DNA from: Tetragonia tetragonoides
Taxonomy: Eukaryota > Streptophyta > Magnoliopsida > Caryophyllales > Aizoaceae
Direction: 5' to 3'
Assembly: GCA_038025085.1 (NCBI GenBank)
Contig: CM076154.1
Coordinates: 17,706,001 to 17,770,000, forward strand
Length of the DNA: 64,000 nucleotides
The notes under the pieces were generated by a model. That model did not search any database, had not been told where the DNA came from, and saw only the letters and a program-made list of their open reading frames with translations. Position numbers and translations under genes: made by a program. Positions 1-63,166 of this stretch are shown piece after piece. Position 1 is the first letter of the stretch, and the number at the start of each line of letters is the position of its first letter.

Positions 1-583
1 AAGAAATCAAAGTCGAAGGTGATGTCACACATCTAAGCACGACCTAATATCCGCCATGAGTGAGAACATGGAGTTTTGACAAGAAGATTCAGGATTTGAA
101 ATCAAAGATCCGTGAAATGGAGGAGGAATCGAGGAGTAAGAAAAAGGAGAAAGAGAACAAAATCAAGGTTGTGTGGAGAGAGAAAATGGAGCTTGAAGAG
201 GCACCAATAGAAGTGCAGAACTTAATGAAGATGAGAGTGGTGGTGGAATGTTGATGGAGTTAGCTGGGTGAATATCACTAGTAGAAACACGTAAGGAGAA
301 CAAAAGGATATTTTGGTTCGATCAGTGGAGAATTTTATAAATTAATGGGGTTAATAAGGTAGGGTAAATGTCATTAGAAGGAAAAACGTTAGATAATTAA
401 AGAAATTAATGGAGATCAAGTTTAATTAGCGTTAAGAAAGTAACAAAGTTTGATGGTGTGAGCTATATAAGATACCAATATTGTGACAAAACTCACAACT
501 TGTGATTATTTTTGTACAGATTGCAACCTGAAATTATTATTGGCGGACCAACGAAACTTGGGATTATTTTCATCAAATTTTCC
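1..583. other. Intergenic, no gene recognised
   Basis: There is a Lys/Glu-rich open frame at 60-254 (+). It has no recognisable domain or gene context, and I do not call it a gene. Confidence 0.5.
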
Positions 584-1162
<579 letters not shown>

Positions 1163-2556
1163 ATCTATTCTTTTGTTTCTTTTACTATTATTTCCACTTC
1201 ACCTTCATTGGACTCAGCCTCTAGTGGCCCAATTCTTTATGACATTCACCTTTTTTGTTTTTATTTAATTAGAAGTAAATGATTGGTTATTGTTATGGAG
1301 AGGTAATTCTCGTGGTCATTGGCTTTGCAAGCGTGTGGGTGATGAATACATTCTGGTTTTTCGGATATTGGAGAATAATGGGGCCGTCTCTTCCCGTTTG
1401 AAAATGTAACACCCAGGATTTCGAGATCAATAATAACTTTTGTTAATCAATAATATTAACAGCATTTATAAAACCATACTTTGCATATAGTACTGTAGAG
1501 ACCACATATGTTTGAATATAGTGTAGACAACATATGTTTTCATGTTACGTTGATACATTAGAATATAATAGTTGTTATATTGTACATATGCAAATAAAAT
1601 ATAGAAGTGATTAGGACATTTTACTACCTTGCAGGTTGCAGCTTTCTAGGTAAGGTTGGAATCACCTAAGTTTTTTTCTAAGTAATTTGCCTACTTCAAT
1701 AGTCCTTTAATTAAAGCATACTTATTCTATTTAAGATATTATTTTTAATTGTTGGTCAGACACTGGTCAACCCTAGAGTTAAACTATTGGTGAGCATTGG
1801 CTATGTGTCCCAGTTAGGGTGGTTCGGTTAGTCCTAATTAACTGCATCATCTCAATTTATCTATTCTTTTGTTTCTTTTAATATTTTTTGCACTTCACTT
1901 TCATTGGACTCAGCCTCTAGCGGCCCAATTCTTTATGCAATTCACCTTTTTTGTTTTTATTTATTTAGAAGTAAATGATTGGTTATTGTTATGGAGAGGT
2001 AATTCTCGTGGTCATTGGCTTTGCAAGCGTGTGGGTGATGAATACATTCTGGTTTTTCGGATATTGGAGAATAATGGGGGCCGTCTCTTCCTGTTTGAAA
2101 ATGTAACACCCTGTATTTCGAGACCAATAATAACTTTTATTAATTAATAATATTAACAGCATTTATAAAATCATACTTTGCATATAGTACTATAGAGACC
2201 ACGTATGTTTGAATATAGTGTAGACAACATATGTTTGCATGTTAAGTTGATACATTAGAATATAATAGTTGTTATATTGTACATATGCAAATAAAATATA
2301 GAAGTGATTAGGACATTTTACTACCTTGCAGGTTGCAGCTTTCTAGGTAAGGTTGGAACTACCTAAGTTTTTTCTAAGTAATTTGCCTACTCCAATAGTC
2401 CTTTAACTAATGCATGGTTATTTTAATTAAGATATTGTTTTTAATTGTTGGTCAGACGTTGGTCAACTCTATAGTTAAACTGTTGGCGAGCCTTGCTATG
2501 TGGTCCCAGTTAGGGTGGTTCCGTTACTCCCAATTAACGGCATCATCTCAATTTAT
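1163..2556. repeat. Tandem duplication of a ~696 bp unit
   Basis: The segment 1163-1858 is repeated at 1859-2556 with few substitutions and small indels; both begin ATCTATTCTTTTG and end CATCATCTCAATTTAT. Each unit contains TGTAACACCC followed by an AT-rich stretch (1406 and 2101), a start seen in some plant LTRs. I see no full retroelement. Confidence 0.85.
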
Positions 2557-2874
2557 CTTTTGCATTGAATAAAAAGATTATGTGACTATGCCACTTGCAT
2601 TATATTAAAAGATTATGTGACTATGGCACTTCCATTAGATTAAATCTAGTTCCACCAAACATTCTGAGTCTGCAGATTCAAATATAGTTTATTTTTTTGG
2701 TATAAAAGAGCTTCTTCTATTACCAATATGAACTAGTGAATTCATACAAAGCAAACAAGAGGGGGGGGGGGGGGGAGGGGGTATAGTATAGTGGCACCTT
2801 CTAGGAAGGGTACACCATAGTAATATCCCAATGCCTTTTTGCTATAATAAACTAGCAAACAAATTTAGGTCTTG
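2557..2874. other. Intergenic with a poly-G tract
   Basis: No gene is seen. A run of G interrupted by one A lies at about 2761-2781 and may form a G-quadruplex or be a slippage-prone site. Confidence 0.5.
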
Positions 2875-3475
2875 GGCTGCATGAGTGGGCTGTCAGGTGC
2901 ATAGGTGGCCGCTTAACTATTCGGGGGTGCCGCTCAGGGTAATCCCCAGACGACCTCCTTTTAGGAGCCTGTTGTGTTTAGAGTGGCTAAGTGCCTAGAT
3001 GGTTGGAAGGAGGTGTATTTCTCCTTGAGAGGTAGGATCACCATTCTGCGGTCCTGTTTAGCTAATATCCCTCTTTACTACCTTTCCTTCTTTAGGATTC
3101 CAGAGGTGTGGCTAATAGGATTGAGAGATTGATAAGAGACTCCTATGGTGTAGGGCAGGTGACAGTAAGAGAAATCATCTGGTTAGTTGAGACCTATCGG
3201 ATGGCCGATGTCGGATGGGGGTTTGGGTTTCGAGAGGTTGGTGTCCACGAACATTTCGTTAGTGAGAAAGTGATTATGGCGGTTTTCACTACAATTCGAC
3301 TCCCTATGCCAACGAGTTACCAGGAGCAAATACGAACTACAGCGCAACAGGCGGGACGTCTATGCTGGCTCCACCGTCTCTCATGCATGCTCTTCGAGTT
3401 TCATTTTCCAAGTATCACATGCATGCTTTTCGAGTTTCATTTTCCAAGTATCACATGCATGCTCTTCGAGTTTTA
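2875..3475 (+). mobile_element. L1-type LINE fragment (end of reverse transcriptase domain)
   Basis: Broken frames give NIPLYYLSFFRIP, VANRIERLIRD, GLGFRE-like and SLCQR-like pieces in the order seen in plant L1 ORF2 between the RT core and the zf-RVT domain. It has many frameshifts. Its last part is expanded into a 36-bp tandem repeat. Confidence 0.8.
3382..3475 (+). repeat. 36-bp minisatellite, about 2.6 copies
   Basis: The unit beginning CATGCATGCTCTTCGAGTTT occurs at about 3382, 3418 and 3454. It derives from LINE coding sequence for the stretch corresponding to HACPWRFISQVS in better copies. Confidence 0.88.
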
Positions 3476-4941
3476 TTTAAGGAGAATCCAATCATAAATA
3501 TACTTCATAGGATTTTTAATTTTGGAGAATCATATAGAGTAATTCATCATCATTGGTATATCTTGCATGTTGCTGCGTAGTGAGCTCGATGCATGTAACA
3601 AAATTTGAATTGGTATATAAGATGCTTGATCTGTTGATCATGAGTAAGAGGCTTATGAAACGAATCAAAACAAACACCCCACCATGGCACTACAACAAAA
3701 AGACTCATACGCCGTCGCCTAATATGCGTCAGTTTAGTGCCTGAACCGATGGATATGACTTTTCCTCGCATGTCTAAGCCAACTGATCGTATCCATGTTT
3801 TGAACTTGAGCAATCTGAAATAAAGGAAGAGACATGTTAGAGAACAAACTAGTGAATAAACAAATTGATTTGTTTGATTATCAGAATATAATTGGAGTTC
3901 AGACTTCTAGATGTCATGTTCTTGTGAAATATTCCAGCCAAAACACATGAACTCAGGAACAAGTGAAAAAGATGACTAGCAATAGAAACAACTGAAAAAG
4001 TGTTGATTTGAACTAGAAGAACCATTTCAGGTTACGTTGACAGACTGCACCATGCACCAATAAAGCCAATGCTTGAATTATACCTCTGCGGTAGCAGGTT
4101 GAATAACTGAAGACCATTTTCAAAGCGCTAAGTGGAGATTTATACTGCTATTACATAACAGATCACCTTCATTTTATTCAGAGGGTCGCAGTTTTTCACT
4201 GTTCAGGTATACCAATTAGAAGCAAATTTCATGATAAATGAAGGCCATCACTGCATTCTCTGATTTGAAAAGAGTATTAAATAAAAGCCATACTAGGAGA
4301 GCACGACCTTATTCCTATCTACAAGAAAGTTGGACTTTATAGTACGAGTTCTTGCTAGTTTAGAGAGAGTATTATGCAGCACTTCTCATTATACCTTAAC
4401 AAAATGGCCGTATTGAACCCCAATGTTGACACAATTGGAGGGCAGAAATAAAGAGCGAGAGAGAGAGGCACGTACATGTATTGTGAATGTGGAGGACAGA
4501 AATGACGTCCATGCTCCTATCTTAGCTCCTGCTCTTCCTGGGTGAATGAGGGGAGGGGGGGGGATCACAGAATATGAGGCTGCCAAAAATACAAGAGTTC
4601 AAAGAAACTTACGACTCCAACTCAAGATATTGTTCACCACCTTCAGGACAATATCATATTTTCAAAGGCTATGTAAAAGCTAACATATATTCATGCAAGA
4701 TTATCCTTCAAGGCAGAAATTTTACTTGGAACTGCAATGATAATTTCAGATGTTTGCCTGTATTTACTTTTCCCTGCTCATACTCAGTTGGAAAAACTAG
4801 AATTTCCCAGGATTTTATTAGGGATTGCAAAATCGGCAGTATACAAGAAGCAGAAGCTTCGAAAGGCGCACAAGAGTTTAACATGATATGCATTATGATA
4901 TGAAGTAGAATATAGTGCATTATCCAGCTATGTGGATGCAG
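3476..4941. other. Intergenic region downstream of the helicase, no gene recognised
   Basis: There is no supported coding gene. CACTACAACAAAAA at about 3687, with GACGG/CCGTC-type sequence after it, resembles a CACTA transposon end. A mirrored TAGTG lies about 50 bp on, so it may be a tiny remnant. Confidence 0.4.
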
Positions 4942-5126
4942 TTTTTTTTTCTTTTTTTTGGAATAGGTGAGGAAGCTGGGCACTTAGGCCAGGCGGAGGG
5001 GGAGGGGGAGTGACCCAAAGGCCCATCCTAGCATAACATCATCGATTGTGAAAATTGAATGGATAAGCCTCAAACCCCCAACCTCAAGGTTGGAAGTGTG
5101 GGAGCTCTACCAACTGGGTTCCCAAC
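4942..5126 (-). mobile_element. tRNA-derived SINE
   Basis: On the minus strand it starts near AACCCAGTTGGTAGAGCTCC (A-box-like) and has GGTTGGGGGTTTGAGGC (B-box-like) about 35 bp on. It ends in an A-rich tail (complement of 4942-4959). It sits just past the helicase stop, in or next to its 3' UTR. Confidence 0.7.
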
Positions 5127-5277
5127 TTTTGCTCATGGGTACATGTCTTCTGCTAATATGGTAATGATGGAAACAATTTACTTAAATGTTAATTGTACAG
5201 TTCTCCAAACTTTAACTCAGTAATTGTCAGAGATCGAAACTGAAACAAAAGAGCAAAATATTGTCATACCTCGATGA

Positions 5278-56567
<51,290 letters not shown>

Positions 56568-56915
56568 TTTTCTGGTTATGAGGAAAAGAGAGAGAGTCTC
56601 AATTTTGAAATCTCACGCACGAAAACATTTACACAAAGGAGTAAGGGGGTGTTTTGTTGGACTCCCTGAATTGAAATTGATTTACATTGCGTATCTAACC
56701 GGTTTCGATTTCCGAAATCGAAAAATAAAACTGGTTGATTCGGATTTTGTTTTTGGAACCAAAATTAGAATTGATTAAATTGGTTTGAATTGGTTACGAA
56801 TCGGTTATAATTTCGATATGTGATTTTCTGCTCAGCTCTAGTACGGAATATTTTATTTTAGTGTGAATTTCGAACGTGTTGACAGTAAAAATAAAAATAA
56901 ATAAATAACAGTTCG
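56568..56915 (-). promoter_or_regulatory. Presumed helicase 5' UTR and proximal promoter
   Basis: The 348 bp between the ATG and the upstream transposon must hold the leader and core promoter if the gene is transcribed. A CT-rich leader (CTCTCTCTCTTTTCC) precedes the ATG. I see no clear TATA box. Confidence 0.4.
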
Positions 56916-57664
56916 CATTAATACCACACCCCATTTTAAACAATACCACACCCCTAATAAAATAATTCCAATATTACCCTTCTTTTAATTTTTTTGGCTT
57001 GAGTCCCTTCCCTTCCCCCGCACCAATTTATAATAGCTCCCCGTTTGTTGCTATACAACACTTTTTGCGAATTGTTTAACAAATAATTGTTCACTCGTGA
57101 TAACAAAGTAATGATCTTAATGACTGATATTTTTAAGGTTCGTTCCCTCTAAACTTACATTTAATTTCTAAAATTCCGCAATTTTATTTTACTTTTTCCA
57201 AGAAAATCGTAGCACCTACGCTTGATTTGAGCATAGGTTACATAAAACCTACGCCTTGTTTGACCGCAGGAAGCTAAGGGAATACCTGCGCCCAAATTAA
57301 GCGCAAGATTGTAAGACTCACGCCCAAGTTGGGCGCATGGTACCAGCAAATCGTAAATGCATGTCAGAACAAAAGAATGGATACAAGTGCAGCAAAGCAT
57401 CAAACAATTACCAGAAAAATGATTATGTTCTTAAAGAGGTCCCACATGGTGGTAGACTAATGATAATTTAAACTAAGGGATATTGATATAGTGACAATAC
57501 TAAATTAGATGATTTTCTCATATAAGTGGACTATTAATTTGTGAATTTGGGTTTCTCTTGTTTTACTGTTCGTGAATTTCTGAAGTTTAATTAAGTGAGG
57601 GGTATTTTAGAAATATAAATTTTTAGTGTGTGGTATTGTTTAAATTAGGGTGTGGTAGTTAGTA
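56916..57664. mobile_element. Non-autonomous DNA transposon with ~66-bp inverted ends
   Basis: The left end (ATTAATACCACACCCCATTT onward) and the complement of the right end (57600-57664) match over about 66 bp at roughly three quarters identity. The ends contain repeated ACCACACCC. The interior has no transposase. No clear target duplication is seen; Mutator-like MITE is a guess. Confidence 0.65.
57215..57340. repeat. Four tandem short hairpins
   Basis: Units at 57215-57237, 57248-57270, 57285-57307 and 57317-57340 each pair CCTACGC/CCTGCGCC-type with GCATAGG/GGCGCA-type arms around a short A/T core. Spacing is 33-37 bp. Confidence 0.8.
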
Positions 57665-57680
57665 CCACCCTTATTTTTAT

Positions 57681-58495
57681 ATTATTAACTGCATAAATTA
57701 TGACAATATAATAATCAAAGCAATTAACACTCCATATAGATTACTCTAATTATGTTTAATAATTAATACTAATAAGCTATGCCACCTCTTTAAAAAAAAT
57801 TAAACATATTTTACTTCATTATATTACCTATGCATGTATCTATTCATATTCATCATCTCTACCTAATTTGAATTTTTTATTTTTACTTTTCTTTAATGCA
57901 AATAGAATTTATTGTAAACAACTAATAGCCAAATCATAGCATCCTTACATTACCTAATTAGTTGATGATTGAAAACGTTAAAAGTTTTACATTAATCCCA
58001 TTTTAGATTACACGAAATTAGAAATTTGAACATATTGTAGCATTTATCATAAGATATTTATTTATCCATACCCAAAACAAAAAAAGATAGATTAAAAAAA
58101 AACAACCAATCATTAGGTGACACTTGCTAGCAGATTGAGAGAATGATGTCGGTTACCTGCGTTCTTACCCAAAATTGATATATCTTATTTTGAAGTATTT
58201 TTCGTTTTCGATCCAATAAAGTAGCAGCTAGCAGTTATATTTATTTGAGTGGGATAGCCAAAGTTACTTTATTTTATAATTTGAAATAATATTCTAATAA
58301 ATATAAAACTCATAAATTTAAGCACTTACATCAATATTGATTTTTTTTTTTTTATCATTAACTGCATAAGTTATGATAATACAATAATCAAAGCAATTAA
58401 CACTCCATATTGATTACTCTAATTATGTTTAATAATTAATACTAAGCTATACCACCTCTTTAAAAAAAATTAAAATATTTTAATTCATTAATTGG
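57681..58495. repeat. Direct repeat pair flanking ~530 bp
   Basis: 57681-57828 (ATTAACTGCATAAATTATGA to AAAAAAAATTAAAC) recurs at 58355-58490. Matching GGTGACACTTG and TTACCCAAAA motifs follow each copy (58115-58170 and 58512-58552). Confidence 0.8.
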
Positions 58496-58552
58496 GTATA
58501 AGTCAACGGAAGGGTGACACTTGTCACCTTACCAGCGCTTATACCCAAAAGT

Positions 58553-58569
58553 CTATATATATATATATT
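58553..58569. repeat. (TA)n at the pararetrovirus left boundary
   Basis: A TA tract directly adjoins the end of the viral sequence. AT-dinucleotide tracts are reported integration sites of plant pararetroviral DNA. Confidence 0.85.
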
Positions 58570-60372
58570 ACCAATACTTGAACCGGATCTTGAGTTCTAA
58601 GCATAAGGACAACCCTTCTTTTTTAATGAAGGCAAATAATTGTCCATATGAAATATTTTGGAACGGAGTTTCTTCCAATCTCGTTTCTGACTTTAATTTG
58701 ACCAGAACTCTTTCTGCAAATAGTTTTGGAAGTCCAGAAATGAATCTTTCTTTCCAAAATGAAGCATTGCAGTTTGATCTTCTCAAGACGTTCGTAAGGA
58801 AGACGTCCTTATACCATCTGTAGTCACTGAGGGTGGACATCTGAGATTTGTTAAAATGACTTTTGAAGCGGTCATTTCTTCTTTTGGATTTCCAATGAAG
58901 TACATGGCTATAATGACTACTAAGTAATCACAGGCATCACTGACGTCTGCTACGTTTCCCTGTTCGTCTTGTTGAAAAACTTTATGGTTCAGAATCTCTG
59001 TTTTTTCTTGAAGGGATAAGCAATTGTTCCACCAATTTTTGAGTTGACCAGTGAAACCTGAGATTAACAATGCTGCAACACTTTCTTCAGTCATCCGTGG
59101 TGCTGCAGCTCTATATGCTATTCTCGACACTCCCATTTCTTGTAGCGTATTAATAATCTCATATTCTGCTTTCCCATCTATGTTCCATTCATAGAGACTT
59201 TGACCATCAAATGAGCGGCTTTGGAATTGAGATCTTTCTTCAAATTGAATATCTGGAGGTGTTGGTTTTGGATAGTAATTTTTTGTAGAGGTTTTCCAAG
59301 ATCTAATCTTATTTATTTTTGGGTAGTAATCTATCTCTTGGATTTTTTGTGGGCTATCAGAATCAGAAGATGAAGACGATTCACTTTCTTCCTTGTTCTG
59401 GCATTCATCAAGGCAATTGATTTTTGAAGTACTTGGTTTGGATAGGTTGTTTAGGCTTTGAGAAATTTTATTCAATAAACTGTTATTTGGAAGAATAACT
59501 AATTTCTCAGCTTCTAGGGGTAGGCTTCTTGGCTGGAAATGTGGTATTGAAATATCATTTGGAAATTTTGTGTTTGAGGTTATTGGGTTTTGTCTTATAG
59601 AGTTAATCTTTTTGGAGATTTGATCTACTTGTCCGGCTATAGTGTGGAGTATCTGGTTTGAATAGTTGTTTTGTTGGTAGACCTTTCTGATATCTTCAAG
59701 ACAAATATTTGACTTGTCGTCTCCTTCCCTTCCCTTTTTAAAGGGAGTCGCAGCAACTTCTCCATGGGATGTTGAAATATTTATGGAGGTTAAGGGAGGA
59801 TGGATGGAAGTAGTTACTTGGTTGTCTGTGTGGTTCCATTTTTTGTAGAGGTTTGTCTGTACTTGTATGCTGGGTAAAGAATAAGGGTTGTATATTCCAT
59901 TGTTTGCAGAATATGTAATAAACCATGAAAAGAAAGGAATATTGATACGCATTTTCATAATGTCCTTAAACCATTCTGTCTTGATCTTGTCTTGACTGGT
60001 TTGGTCAAAAGAAAGAAACCAGACTCTTTCTTTTTTGTGAGAGGATGATTTAAAATCTTCCTGGAGAAAGGAATGATCAATTTCAAAGCTTGTGTTTGAT
60101 ATTACCATGATGTCACCTTTCATTTGTGTGGATGTAGGGGATGATGGAGGAGAATAATTTTGTGTGTATTCTGGAAGTGGTGATTGAAACTTGACTTTAA
60201 AGGATGGGTTTATGGGATTTGAAAAGGAACAATCTGAGAAAGATCTTCTGTAATTCTCGGAAGCATTTGATGTTGAGGGTCTTTCTCTAAATGAATTGAA
60301 TCTAAGAAGAACCGTTCCATCAGGGTCTTCTATGATTTGAGAAACATCTCTTCTGTCAAGGTTTCTTGGAGG
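58569..60372 (-). pseudogene. Endogenous pararetrovirus coat-protein region, truncated and frameshifted
   Basis: It continues the movement-protein frame after a TAA at 60373-60375. There is a Ser/Asp/Glu-rich stretch, then the capsid-like core with GFTGQLKNWWNNCL. A one-base slip near 58830 moves the frame (FWKERFISGLPKLF downstream). It breaks off at about 58585, where 16 bp of leader sequence follow. No zinc knuckle is left. This lies downstream of the movement protein, as in petuvirus- and florendovirus-type polyproteins. Confidence 0.8.
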
Positions 60373-61113
60373 TTATGGTTGAGTGATTTGAAATTCATCT
60401 GGAATAGTGATTTCATCCCATTTGAGTTTCTTACGGACAAAAACGGTTGCCCTTTCTGCTTCAACATGAAGCATCAATGTTTCTTCTTTAAGTGAAGGAG
60501 CCATTTTGAATTTTGGATTTAAATGAGAAGACATAAGTCTAAAATAAATCCGGTAAATAATTGCAAAGTTTTTGCACAAACTGTGAAATTCATCACCTTT
60601 TAAATGAACATCCAAAATCATAGATTCATTAATTAAAGGATCTATTAAATCAATAGAAAAATTTGGAGTGCAGTTGAAATAAATAGGGCCATTGCAAATA
60701 TTTGTTTGAATCATAGCAAGTAAAGAATTTTTATAACGTTTTAAACGTTTATCACGTAAAGCTAGATAAATAGGAGCATCAATACCTTCTCGAACCAGAG
60801 GTTTAACTGCTACTTGAACTAAACCATAATGCATATAACGATATCCTCTTTTTAAATAATCTTGAATAGCAACATTGGATAGTAAAGGAATGCTATGAAA
60901 TTCTTCTTGGATGCTGATAGTTTCTTCATGAGTTTTGATTGAAAATGCAGTCTTGAAATCAGCTAATCCTATTTTATAGATTGACTCGATATTTTGTTCT
61001 GGAATTGTCCAATTTTTGTAATCTATAGGAGCATGAAGTTCGCTACTTTGAACTATGTCAGATTGCTTTGAATTATGATCTGGACTAAACCAATTCCTAA
61101 ACCGTGCAGCCAT
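60373..61113 (-). pseudogene. Endogenous pararetrovirus movement protein (30K type) region
   Basis: About 246 codons from the likely ATG at 61113 (an in-frame ATG is also at 61134). The central part (YRYMHYGLVQVAVKPLVREG) and ALRDKRLKRYKNSLLAMIQT are typical of caulimovirid cell-to-cell movement proteins. The frame is open except that a TAA cuts it from the coat-protein region. It follows the primer site by about 190 bp. Degenerate copies like this are normally silent. Confidence 0.85.
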
Positions 61114-61306
61114 GGTGTACAAACATAAGAACAACCTAGAAATTGATATCTCAACACTAATGTGGGAACGACGGGAACTCTGATACTGGGACCACCTAGC
61201 CTGGGCTGAACAGCTTTACTCAGTTTACCAACGTCTTACCGGGCACACTAGATGCAAAGATATAAAACTAGATGATAATTATGCAAATAAACCACTACCG
61301 TAACTT

Positions 61307-61319
61307 GGCTCTGATACCA
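61307..61319 (-). promoter_or_regulatory. Primer-binding site for initiator tRNA-Met
   Basis: Minus strand TGGTATCAGAGCC is the standard 13-base complement of the plant initiator tRNA-Met 3' end, which primes reverse transcription in caulimovirids and many LTR elements. Confidence 0.93.
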
Positions 61320-61588
61320 ATACTTGAACCAGAAACCAGGATCAAAACATAGTAATAAACAATATAAATAAACAATATAGAAGATAATAATAAAAAACAA
61401 TAGAAGATAATATATGAATAACAAAGATTTGTATTCCTTTGAAATAAGACTGTTAAAACAACCTTGAAGATGAGAACAAACTTGGAAATTGAAAAGATTA
61501 CAGAAAATTATTGGAGAGTTTATGAGTATATGCAAAGAGAAGTAGTAGTGTAAAATTCACTCTGCCCTCTTCGGTTGGAATTTTGCTC

Positions 61589-61596
61589 TATTTATA
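61589..61596 (-). promoter_or_regulatory. TATA box of the pararetroviral promoter
   Basis: Minus strand reads CTCTATAAATAGAG, a perfect plant TATA box within a short palindrome. Confidence 0.8.
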
Positions 61597-61918
61597 GAGC
61601 TTTGAGTTGTAGCCTTTTTTCTCCAAAATGAAAACAGCTGTCTTGAAGTAATGGTCTTGATTTGCTTGAAATGTCGGCAAGATCATGTCCGTTCTATAAG
61701 TCTTGAATATGAATCAACCATATTTTGAAATGTTGGTAAATTCTGGGCCTTTGTTTTTGTCGGCAAAAACTAGACCGTTGTTTTCTTCTGCTTTGAAATG
61801 ATACAACCATTGACTTTTGTTTTTGGACTTTATCTTCCATTTTTGAATGTCGGCCAATTTAGCTCGTGGCAAAACCTGCAATGAATAGTTAGAAGATAAA
61901 ACTTTTTTTTTTTTTAGT

Positions 61919-63166
61919 CTACAAATCAAATGGATCCTGAGAGTCTAACATAATTTGCGTTGAGGATCCTTCAGATGATTTCTCAGATTTCTCATCGTCA
62001 CTATCCCCTTTTTCTTGTAAATATTGAACATATTGTTTTGCTAGCTTAGGGGAGTCTTCAAGTATCTTAAATAATTTGATCTGATTTTTAGAAAGCGATC
62101 CTTGACTTGATTGGGACTGTGTTGGAGATTTGTCTTTGTCCTTTTGAATAGCAAAAGCAGATGACGAACCAAATACTGCTTTTTTCCCCTTCTCGAGCCA
62201 GTTTCGAACATTGTCGATAGAGCAATATCTAACATCGAATTGATCCCACCATTTTATCTTGAATTCTCGAATTAGTGATAATGGTAATGGAGATTTGAGA
62301 TATTGGTGATATTTGAAACTCCAGCAGAAAATCCATGATACTTTAAATTCCGTGTGGAAAAATATGTGTTTAACATACTCTTCCCCTTTTATATTTGTTT
62401 TGTAATGTAACCATCGTTGTTTTGCTGGTGGGGGAAGAATCTCAGGAGTAGGATCAAAGTATTCCCACCAGTGGTAGAACCAGACAGGAAATGATAAGTC
62501 TTGGTGATTGAAATTGAAAAACCATGAATGGTTAAATGGTCGGTAAAGAAAGGCCCTGTGCCATGCCATCTGGTAGTCATGGTAATTATAGGTTTTTGGA
62601 ATAAAATTAATTGAAAATTGTCTTTCTTGGAATGGGTTTCCCCATTCTCTAGCAGAAATGACTTTTTCAATGATGCATTTGGAATAAGAAACAAGGTTTG
62701 AGTTGGCCTGGTTCTTCTTGTGGGTGATTGTAGCGGACTTTGAGTCTACCAAAATTAACTCATAAAATTGTTGAGTTTTTCTGGTGTCATCAGTGCACCA
62801 CTGTGTCATTGGAGAAAAAATCCTTTCTGCCAAGTGGTTCATTGACTCGACTGGATTTTGAGGTACTGATTTGAATGTGGTTAGGGTAATATGTTCTTGA
62901 ATTTGTTTGGTGATGTAGGGGCTTGAATTTTATGTTTGTGTTGATATTAAGGTTGGTTTTGTATTGGAGATAGGTGTTTTGAGGGATTGATGATAAAAAA
63001 TTGGAGGAAATTCTTGTAATATGGAGTAATTGTTTTTAATTGGTACTTGAATACTTGGATGTGAAGTATGAGGTGTTGTTGCCATTGCATAGTCAGCAGG
63101 GGTTTGAACTTCGTTTTGAACTTCCTTCTCCCTTTTGACCTTTTTTTTCTTGCTTCTTGAACTCAT
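61919..63166 (-). pseudogene. Pararetrovirus second ORF, function unknown, one internal stop
   Basis: One frame runs from ATG 63166 to the stop at 61919-61921 (about 415 codons). A TAA at 62930-62932 and a second stop before ATG 62842 interrupt it. It starts inside the end of the RNase H frame (74-nt overlap). It has a Lys-rich start, a Trp/Phe/Tyr-rich middle (FNHSWFFNFNHQDLSFPVWF) and a Ser/Glu/Asp-rich end. I recognise it as a companion of plant pararetrovirus polyproteins but know no function. Confidence 0.65.

Larger units (their letters stand above)
61135..61918 (-). promoter_or_regulatory. Pararetrovirus intergenic region and leader
   Basis: Non-coding stretch between the second ORF and the movement protein, holding a TATA box and the tRNA primer site. 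Expected transcript start is about 30 nt past the TATA, near 61560, giving a leader of roughly 450 nt. The start site is inferred. Confidence 0.75.

Noticed and set aside
1406..2556. TGTAACACCC as the start of an LTR
   Set aside because: There is no primer site, partner LTR or coding remnant. The tandem duplication explains the two occurrences.
3388..3475. CRISPR-like array of regularly spaced repeats
   Set aside because: The units are directly adjacent without spacers and derive from LINE coding sequence in a plant genome.
4389..4586. Possible extra 3' exon of the helicase
   Set aside because: The coding sequence already ends with the family's usual C-terminus at 5278, and this frame has no similarity to it.
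61315..61918. 5' LTR of a Ty3-type retrotransposon
   Set aside because: RNase H and a second ORF continue directly into it, there is no TG...CA bounded repeat, and a movement protein is present; a pararetroviral intergenic region fits better.
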